Positions 18,132-23,632 of a DNA stretch of 23,632 bases are shown here, in pieces (within the stretch, counting starts at the first letter, position 1; the number at the start of each line of letters is the position of its first letter). The notes below the pieces were generated by a model. That model ran no database searches and was not told where the DNA came from. It saw only the letters and a list, made by a program, of their open reading frames with translations. Location of the stretch: the NCBI GenBank assembly GCA_910578365.1, contig CAJTRC010000042.1, positions 1 through 23,632 on the forward strand, read 5' to 3'. The translations under genes and the position numbers were made by a program. Source of the DNA: an uncultured Muribaculaceae bacterium (GTDB taxonomy: Bacteria > Bacteroidota > Bacteroidia > Bacteroidales > Muribaculaceae).

Positions 18132-19504
18132 AAAACGCCAAAACTTCTCCTGTAGCATGGGTGCCCACGGCGTACTTCGCCATGGGCCTCCCATTTGTTG
18201 TGGTCAACATGGTGTCGGTGCTTATGTTCGAGGGCATGGGCGTGGACAATGCGTCGATTACCTTCTGGACCTCGCTTATACTTCTGCCCTGGACTATCAA
18301 ACCGCTGTGGAGCCCCTTCCTTGAGCTGTTCCGCACCAAGAAGTTCTATGTCGTCACTACACAGCTGCTTACGGGTGCTGCATTCGGTCTTACGGCGCTG
18401 ACGCTGACCTTTGCCGACTTCTTTGCCCCGGCGGTGTTCTTCCTTGCCATAGTGGCCTTTTCTGGCGCCACGCACGACATTGCCTGCGACGGCGTGTACA
18501 TGTCGGAACTAACCCCCTCGCAACAGGCCCGCTACATAGGCTGGCAGGGAGCTTTCTACAACATTGCCAAGATAGTGGCTACAGGCGGCCTGGTGTATCT
18601 GGCCGGCTGGCTTATAAAGCATTACCTGCCGGGAGGCGACAACGCCACTGCCACCGCGGCCGAACTGTTCGCGGCCAACCGCAACGCCTGGCTTGTGATA
18701 ATGCTCGTACTCGGCGCGGTAATGATACTGCTGGGCATATACCACATATTCATTCTGCCTTCCCCGGCCAAAGACGCCGGGGCGGAAAAAGCCGCCGCTC
18801 CTGCGCGGCGCACGGCATCGGAAATCCTGTCCGAGCTGTGGAGCGTGCTGCGCCAGTTCTTCACCAAAAAGCATATAGCCATATACATAGCCTTCATACT
18901 GCTGTACCGCTTTGGCGAGGGCTTTGTGGTAAAGGTTGTGCCACTGTTTCTCAAAGCCTCGCGCGAGGCCGGAGGCATGGGGCTCGACACCGAGCAGATA
19001 GGCATCTATTACGGCACATACGGCGCTGCGGCCTTTGTTATAGGCTCGCTGCTGGCAGGCTACTACATCTCGGCCCTGGGCCTTAAGCGGGCTCTGTTCT
19101 CGCTGGTATGCGCGTTCAACATACCCTTTATAGTGTATGCCCTGCTGGCATGGCAGCAGCCCGAACAAGGCTGGCTGATAGCCTCCGGCATCATATTCGA
19201 ATACTTCGGCTACGGCTTCGGCTTCGTAGGCCTGACCCTGTTTATGATGCAGCAGGTGGCGCCCGGCAAACACCAGATGGCCCACTACGCCTTCGCCTCT
19301 GGCATAATGAACCTGGGTGTGATGATACCCGGCATGATGAGCGGCTGGCTTGCCGACCGGCTTGGTTATCTCACTTTCTTCATAGTAGTGATGCTGTGTA
19401 CTATACCGGCATTTATAATGTGCCGGCTGGTACCTTTCAGATACGACGACAAGGGCAATATGATTGAAGCCGAGGAAGCAGCCCTCACAAACGACGAAGG
19501 CTGA
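18128..19504 (+). CDS. MFS / AmpG-like inner-membrane sugar transporter
   Basis: This 458-residue polytopic membrane protein has about 12 predicted helices and a charged central loop (about 212-248; PAKDAGAEKAAAPARR). The stretch GATHDIACDGVYMSEL (113-128), followed by QQARYIGWQGAFYNIAKIV, resembles the conserved QDIxxDA segment of AmpG/PAT-family permeases. AmpG imports a GlcNAc-containing muropeptide disaccharide. By context I infer import of Man-beta-1,4-GlcNAc, and possibly mannose, from periplasm to cytoplasm, just ahead of the cytoplasmic GH130. The start ATG overlaps the stop of mannosidase 3 (ATGA), so expression is coupled to the enzyme producing its likely substrate. An alternative is a general hexose permease of the MFS. 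Substrate confidence is moderate; family confidence is high. Confidence 0.87.
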   Translation: MKNAKTSPVAWVPTAYFAMGLPFVVVNMVSVLMFEGMGVDNASITFWTSLILLPWTIKPLWSPFLELFRTKKFYVVTTQLLTGAAFGLTALTLTFADFFAPAVFFLAIVAFSGATHDIACDGVYMSELTPSQQARYIGWQGAFYNIAKIVATGGLVYLAGWLIKHYLPGGDNATATAAELFAANRNAWLVIMLVLGAVMILLGIYHIFILPSPAKDAGAEKAAAPARRTASEILSELWSVLRQFFTKKHIAIYIAFILLYRFGEGFVVKVVPLFLKASREAGGMGLDTEQIGIYYGTYGAAAFVIGSLLAGYYISALGLKRALFSLVCAFNIPFIVYALLAWQQPEQGWLIASGIIFEYFGYGFGFVGLTLFMMQQVAPGKHQMAHYAFASGIMNLGVMIPGMMSGWLADRLGYLTFFIVVMLCTIPAFIMCRLVPFRYDDKGNMIEAEEAALTNDEG

Positions 19505-19563
19505 TATACAAATTCGCGATTTTTTTCGTTTAAACGTTCAGAACATAAAACTAAAGAATAATT

Positions 19564-20523
19564 ATGACTAATTTTCCCTGGGAAGAACGCCCCGAAGGCT
19601 GCACCGATGTGATGTGGCGCTACACACTCAACCCTATTATCGACCGCTACCAGACTGCAATATCCAATTCGATTTTCAACTCGGCTGTGGTACCTTTCGG
19701 CGACGGTTTCGCCGGAGTGTTCCGCTGCGACGACAAGGCTGTACGCATGAATATCTTCGCCGGCTTCTCGCCCGACGGCATACACTGGGAAATATCCGAT
19801 ACCCCCATCGAGTTCAAGCCTGGCAACACCGACATGATTGACTCGGACTATAAGTACGACCCGCGTGTGACCTGGATTGAAGACCGCTACTGGATTACCT
19901 GGTGCAACGGCTATAACGGCCCCACCATAGGCATAGGCTATACTTTCGACTTCAAGACATTCTACCAGTGCGAGAACGCCTTCCTGCCCTTCAACCGCAA
20001 CGGTGTGCTGCTGCCGCAGAAGTTCGACGGCCGCTTTGCCATGCTCAGCCGCCCGAGCGACAACGGCCACACTCCGTTCGGCGACATTTTCATTAGCTAC
20101 TCACCCGACATGAAGTACTGGGGCGAACACCGCTGCGTGATGAAAGTAACACCCTTTGAGGAAAGCGCATGGCAGTGCCTGAAGATAGGTGCCGGCTCTG
20201 TACCCTTCCTCACCGGCGAAGGCTGGCTTATGTTCTACCACGGTGTAATCCGCACCTGCAACGGCTACCGCTACGCCATGGGCGCCGCCCTTCTCGACCG
20301 CGACAACCCCGGCAAGGTTCTTTACCGTACACGCGACTATATTCTCGGACCTGCAGCCCCGTACGAACTCGCAGGCGATGTGCCCAATGTGGTATTCCCC
20401 TGCGCCGCACTCAACGACGGCAAGCGTGTGGCCGTGTACTACGGCGCCGCCGACACCTGCGTGTGCATGGCCTTCGGCTACATCGACGAAATTATAAACT
20501 TTATTAAGACCCATTCAGTCTGA
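19564..20523 (+). CDS. GH130 beta-1,4-mannosyl-N-acetylglucosamine phosphorylase (probable)
   Basis: This 319-residue cytoplasmic enzyme has no signal peptide. It has the five-bladed beta-propeller features of GH130: NSAVVPFGDGFAGVFR (39-54), YDPRVTWIEDRYW (98-110, Asp99 in the position of the catalytic acid), RFAMLSRPSDNG (157-168), KIGAGSVPFLTGEGWLMFYHGV (207-228) and NVVFPCAAL (275-283). GH130 phosphorylases reversibly split beta-mannosides into mannose-1-phosphate and the acceptor sugar. Members from gut Bacteroidetes act on Man-beta-1,4-GlcNAc or Man-beta-1,4-GlcNAc2. Here the substrate would be the trisaccharide-core remnant left after GH18 and GH92 action, giving Man-1-P and GlcNAc. 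It follows the transporter by 59 bases and precedes mannosidase 4 by 3. Exact substrate is inferred from context; a hydrolase-type GH130 is less likely because the length and motifs are of the phosphorylase kind. Confidence 0.88.
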   Translation: MTNFPWEERPEGCTDVMWRYTLNPIIDRYQTAISNSIFNSAVVPFGDGFAGVFRCDDKAVRMNIFAGFSPDGIHWEISDTPIEFKPGNTDMIDSDYKYDPRVTWIEDRYWITWCNGYNGPTIGIGYTFDFKTFYQCENAFLPFNRNGVLLPQKFDGRFAMLSRPSDNGHTPFGDIFISYSPDMKYWGEHRCVMKVTPFEESAWQCLKIGAGSVPFLTGEGWLMFYHGVIRTCNGYRYAMGAALLDRDNPGKVLYRTRDYILGPAAPYELAGDVPNVVFPCAALNDGKRVAVYYGAADTCVCMAFGYIDEIINFIKTHSV

Positions 20524-20526
20524 CTC

Positions 20527-22794
20527 ATGATTAAACTCAGTTTCGCCGCCGTATGTCTGGCCGGCGCCCTCTCTGTGTCTGCCGCAACAGCGGCAGACAC
20601 AGCCTTGTTACGCTATGTTGACCCCTTTGTAGGCACCACCAACTTCGGCACCACCAATCCGGGAGCCATAGTGCCCAACGGACTCATGTCGGCCACTCCG
20701 TTCAACGTCACCGGCTCGAAGCTGAACAAATGGGACAAGGACGCACGCTGGTGGTCGACCCCCTACGACTACACCAACAGCTACCTCACCGGCTTTTCGC
20801 ACGTGAACCTCAGCGGCGTAGGCTGCCCCGAACTGGGCTCTGTAGTCACTATGGCCACCACCGGAAAGCTCGATGTCGACTATCGCAGCTACGGCACTAC
20901 TTACTCAGGCGAAAACGCCTCGCCCGGCTACTACTCGGCACGCTTCGACAAATATGATATTCTGGCCGAAGCCACCGCCACATGCCGCAGCTCTGTAGAG
21001 CGTTTCACCTTCCCCGGCGGGCAGGGCAATATTCTGGTAAATCTCGGTATTGGCCTTACCAACGAAACCGGAGCCTCGATACACCGCATATCCGACACCG
21101 AAATCTGCGGCACACGCCTCATGGGCACATTCTGCTATAACCCGCAGGCCGTATTCCCATTGTACTTTGCAGTGCGTGTAAGCCGCAAGCCCTCGGCTGA
21201 AGGTTTCTGGAAAATGCAGCCGCCGATGTCAGGCGTGGAAGCGCAGTGGACTCCGGACAACGGCAAATACAAGATATACACACGATATGGCCGCGACATT
21301 GCCGGCGACGATATAGGCTACTGGTTCAGCTACGACAACCTGCAGCCCGGCGAGCAGATTGAGGTTTCTGTAGGTGTTTCGTTCGTGTCGGAGGAAAACG
21401 CACTGGAGAACCTCAATGCCGAGCAAAAGAACAAAAATTTCGATTCGGTACTGGCCGCAGCACGTAGCGAATGGGCTTCACAGCTGGGACGTATCGAAGT
21501 GGAAGGCGGTACCGAAGAGCAGAAACGGGTGTTCTACACCGCTCTGTACCACACCCTGATTCACCCCAATATACTCCAGGACGTCGACGGCATGTACCCG
21601 ATGATGGAAAGCAACCTCAACGGCACCACAGAACGCGACCGCTATACCGTGTTCTCGCTCTGGGACACATATCGCAATGTACACCAGCTGATGACTCTGG
21701 TATACCCCGAGAAACAGTCCGACATGCTCAATTCCATGGTTGAGATGTACCGCGAATGGGGCTGGCTGCCCAAATGGGAACTCTATGGCCGCGAAACCTT
21801 TACAATGGAAGGCGACCCGGCCATACCGGTAATTGTCGACAGCTGGCAGAAAGGGCTGCGCGACTTCGACATAGACCTGGCCTACGAGGCCATGACCAAG
21901 TCGGCCACCACTCCCGGCGACAGCAACCGCATGCGCCCCGACATCGACCCCTATATATCCAAGGGCTACGTGCCCCTGGGCTTTCATCAGGCCGACCTCT
22001 CGGGCGACAATTCGGTGAGCCATGCCCTGGAATACTATGTGGCTGACAATGCTCTGGCCAACCTGGCCCAAGAGCGCGGCGACAAGGAGTTTGCCCGCGA
22101 GCTGCGCAAACGCGCACAGGGCTACCGCAACTATTACTCAAAGCAAAGCGGCACACTGCGCCCGCTGAACGCCGACGGCACCTTCCTGGAGCCTTTCAAT
22201 CCGCGCCAGGGCGAGAATTTCGAGCCTGTGCCCGGCTTCCACGAGGGCAGCGCATGGAACTACACCTTCTTTGTGCCGCACGACATCAAGGGCCTGGCTA
22301 AGCTTATGGGCGGCAACCGCAAGTTCGTCGACAAACTGCAGATGGTATTCGATACCGGCTTGTACGACCCCGCCAACGAGCCCGACATTGCCTACCCCTA
22401 TCTGTTCAACCACTTCAAGGGCGAAGAATGGCGTACCGACCGTGAGGTATCGCTGTTGCTCGACAAGCACTTCTCCACCCGCCCTGACGGCATTCCGGGC
22501 AACGACGACACCGGCACCATGTCGGCTTGGGCGGTATTCTCCATGATGGGCTTTTACCCCGACATACCCGGTGTGCCCGAATACTCGCTTACCCTGCCTG
22601 TGTTCGACAAAGTGACTATACACCTCGACCCCGTGTACCACGGCACCGACAGCCTTGTAATAGAAAAGGACAGCCGGCTTCAGCCCGGCGACAGCAAACA
22701 GAAGGTTGCCATTTCGCTCGGAGGGAAGCCGGCCGGACGCCGTATCTCTCATGCCGACCTCATAAAGGCCGGTTCACTCAAATTTAAAAACTGA
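20527..22794 (+). CDS. GH92 exo-alpha-mannosidase 4 (periplasmic, ANEPDI type)
   Basis: This 755-residue enzyme has a type I signal peptide ending near ATAA23 and no lipobox, so it is probably soluble in the periplasm. N-terminal motifs are YVDPFVGTTNFG (30-41), NPGAIVPNGLMSATPF (44-59) and GFSHVNLSGVGCPELGS (89-105), a third variant of this element in the locus. In the barrel it has LWDTYRNVHQL, PANEPDIAYPYLFN (615-628, Glu618) in place of HGNEPSHH, and GNDDTGTMSAW (658-668). These differences predict another linkage preference or another leaving sugar than enzymes 1-3. It is the last intact operon gene, 3 bases after GH130, and its last 11 bases overlap the convergent EEP remnant. A perfect 13-bp hairpin lies within its signal-peptide codons 16-26. 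Confidence 0.94.
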   Translation: MIKLSFAAVCLAGALSVSAATAADTALLRYVDPFVGTTNFGTTNPGAIVPNGLMSATPFNVTGSKLNKWDKDARWWSTPYDYTNSYLTGFSHVNLSGVGCPELGSVVTMATTGKLDVDYRSYGTTYSGENASPGYYSARFDKYDILAEATATCRSSVERFTFPGGQGNILVNLGIGLTNETGASIHRISDTEICGTRLMGTFCYNPQAVFPLYFAVRVSRKPSAEGFWKMQPPMSGVEAQWTPDNGKYKIYTRYGRDIAGDDIGYWFSYDNLQPGEQIEVSVGVSFVSEENALENLNAEQKNKNFDSVLAAARSEWASQLGRIEVEGGTEEQKRVFYTALYHTLIHPNILQDVDGMYPMMESNLNGTTERDRYTVFSLWDTYRNVHQLMTLVYPEKQSDMLNSMVEMYREWGWLPKWELYGRETFTMEGDPAIPVIVDSWQKGLRDFDIDLAYEAMTKSATTPGDSNRMRPDIDPYISKGYVPLGFHQADLSGDNSVSHALEYYVADNALANLAQERGDKEFARELRKRAQGYRNYYSKQSGTLRPLNADGTFLEPFNPRQGENFEPVPGFHEGSAWNYTFFVPHDIKGLAKLMGGNRKFVDKLQMVFDTGLYDPANEPDIAYPYLFNHFKGEEWRTDREVSLLLDKHFSTRPDGIPGNDDTGTMSAWAVFSMMGFYPDIPGVPEYSLTLPVFDKVTIHLDPVYHGTDSLVIEKDSRLQPGDSKQKVAISLGGKPAGRRISHADLIKAGSLKFKN
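20573..20602 (+). repeat. Perfect 13-bp hairpin inside the mannosidase 4 signal-peptide codons
   Basis: The arm CTGTGTCTGCCGC (20573-20585) and its exact reverse complement GCGGCAGACACAG (20590-20602) are separated by the 4-base loop AACA. It lies 46 bases after the start codon and encodes residues 16-26 (SVSAATAADTA), which span the signal-peptidase region. A GC-rich stem this strong near the ribosome initiation zone could slow translation or mark an RNA-processing site. It could also be a chance product of repetitive Ala/Ser codons. There is no T run after it, so termination is unlikely. Confidence 0.6.
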
Positions 22795-23500
22795 CTTTCA
22801 CCATCACAGGGAAGTGGTCGGAGGGCACCCGGCTGCGGTAGCCGGTGGCGCTGCCGCTGTCGGGTGTACGGTAGCTGTCGGTGAGTACGCCGTACTTGGC
22901 TATGCTTATGCCGTCCGACACAAATATATGGTCGATGCGGCTGTCCGACCAGCCATCGGCATGGTAGTCGTTGAAGGTGCCGTTGTTCTGGTACACCAGC
23001 GGCGATATGCTGCGCGAGTCAGTAAGGAATTCGCTCCGGGCCAGAACTTCGTACATGTGGTGGTTCTGGTCTACGTTGAAGTCACCGGTAAGGAATGTGG
23101 GCAGGTTGGAGTCGAACTCTTTCATCTTGCGCTGTACCAGCAGGATGCTTTCTACTCTGGCCTGCTCGCCTACATGGTCGAGGTGCAGGTTGAAGAACTG
23201 GAATACCTTGCCTGACTGCTTGTGGCGGAACTTGCCCCAGGTGCATATACGCACGCAGGCGGCATCCCAGCCCAGGCCGGGTTTGTCGGGAGTCTCGGAG
23301 AGCCAGAAGTTGCCGTGGTCGAGCAGGTCGAACATGGCGGTATCATAGAATATGGCCGAGTGTTCGCCCTTTTCCTTGCCATCATCGCGGGCCACGCCGA
23401 TGTATTCGTATCCGGGCAGAAGGGCCTTGAGGTCCTCGAGCTGCTTTTTATAGCCTTCCTGGGTTCCGAAGATGTTGAATTCGTGGAAGCGTATAACGCG
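22784..23500 (-). pseudogene. 5'-truncated endonuclease/exonuclease/phosphatase (EEP) family gene
   Basis: The - strand frame carries a clear EEP-fold protein: RFHEFNIFGTQEG, then YEYIGVARDDGK, EHSAIFYDT, FWLSETPDKPGLGWDA, FFNLHLDHVG, the metal/catalytic GDFNVD, SRIDHIF and the final SDHFPV. Homology begins abruptly at about 23500. The N-terminal part of the family, with the signal peptide and the first strand bearing the catalytic Asn (YNIR-type), is missing, and the frame upstream to the stop at 23543-23545 has no ATG, GTG or TTG before the GTG at 23395. That GTG lies after the essential GTQE Glu, so it is not a credible start. I read this as a remnant. Its 3' end overlaps mannosidase 4 by 11 bases, tail to tail. 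Such proteins are usually secreted phosphodiesterases or phosphatases of unknown substrate. Confidence 0.75.
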
Positions 23501-23632
23501 AGTTCGGGATAAGGAACACCATAAAAAAGTTGAATCGGCAGCTTAAAAAAGTTGCCGATTCTCTTGGTAATATTACTGATATTTAGTAATTTAGAGGTAC
23601 TAAACAATAAATACTGTATCATGATTACCGAA
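23501..23632. other. AT-rich right-edge region without a supported gene
   Basis: Base composition is visibly richer in A and T than the operon. It contains the - strand terminator, a direct repeat AAAAAAGTTG (23523-23532 and 23545-23554), and a weak inverted repeat ATTACT/AGTAAT (23572-23577 and 23585-23590). An ATG at 23621 on the + strand has only four codons in the window. On the - strand a frame ending in TAG at 23600-23602 could be the last ten codons of a gene outside the window. Neither is callable from this window. Confidence 0.4.
23523..23561 (-). terminator. Intrinsic terminator on the - strand
   Basis: Read on the - strand, the stem GAATCGGCA (23561-23553) pairs perfectly with TGCCGATTC (23540-23532). 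An inner CTT/AAG pairing with a TTTT loop lies between them, and the stem is followed by AAC and six T (23528-23523). This is a good rho-independent terminator for leftward transcription coming from a gene beyond the right edge. The + strand has no T run after the stem, so it is one-directional. Confidence 0.65.

Noticed and set aside
19514..19526. TCGCGA plus seven T as a terminator after the MFS gene
   Set aside because: The palindrome cannot form a stem with a loop, and two genes of the same pathway follow closely.
22784..23395. GTG at 23395 as the start of an intact short EEP protein
   Set aside because: Recognisable family sequence, including the essential GTQE Glu, continues upstream of it in the same frame, and no signal peptide follows it.
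23621..23632. ATG at 23621 as the start of a + strand gene
   Set aside because: Only four codons are present, too few to support a call.

Overview
The window is a nearly complete polysaccharide utilization locus (PUL) from a member of the Bacteroidales. The evidence is a SusC/SusD pair with an STN-bearing SusC, an ECF sigma/FecR pair, Bacteroidota-type lipoproteins, and an absence of convincing Shine-Dalgarno sites. The GC-rich coding sequence would fit Muribaculaceae or a relative, but that assignment is inference only. All intact genes lie on the + strand.

Layout: (1) 1-1167, the 3' end of an ECF sigma factor and its FecR-type anti-sigma factor, closed by a perfect 19-bp inverted repeat. 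(2) 1168-1394, the control and leader region of the PUL. (3) 1395-10051, the cell-surface block: SusC, SusD, a degenerate GH18-like lipoprotein, a DUF1735+LamG lipoprotein, and a catalytically intact GH18 endo-beta-N-acetylglucosaminidase. (4) A long hairpin at 10066-10120. (5) 10138-22794, the processing and import block: ROK sugar kinase, three tandem GH92 alpha-mannosidases, an AmpG-like MFS transporter, a GH130 mannosyl phosphorylase and a fourth GH92. (6) 22784-23500, a 5'-truncated endonuclease/exonuclease/phosphatase gene on the - strand, convergent with the last GH92. (7) 23501-23632, an AT-rich intergenic edge with a - strand terminator.

Proposed pathway (inference from families and order): the surface lipoproteins and SusCD capture high-mannose N-glycans. 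The GH18 cuts the chitobiose core and releases Man(n)GlcNAc, which SusCD imports. The four GH92 enzymes strip alpha-mannose in the periplasm down to Man-beta-1,4-GlcNAc. The MFS carrier brings this disaccharide into the cytoplasm. GH130 phosphorolyses it to Man-1-P and GlcNAc, and the ROK kinase phosphorylates a released hexose. Lipoprotein sorting signals, GH92 motif differences and transporter placement agree with this. The locus resembles the known Bacteroides high-mannose N-glycan PUL, but adds the Man-GlcNAc salvage enzymes in the same operon.

The most interesting points are the GH18-like surface protein with a damaged catalytic motif, the four divergent GH92 active-site signatures, three strong RNA-hairpin candidates (1210-1252, 10066-10120, and 20573-20602 inside a coding region), and the decayed EEP gene at the right edge. 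I see no tRNA, rRNA, CRISPR array or insertion sequence.
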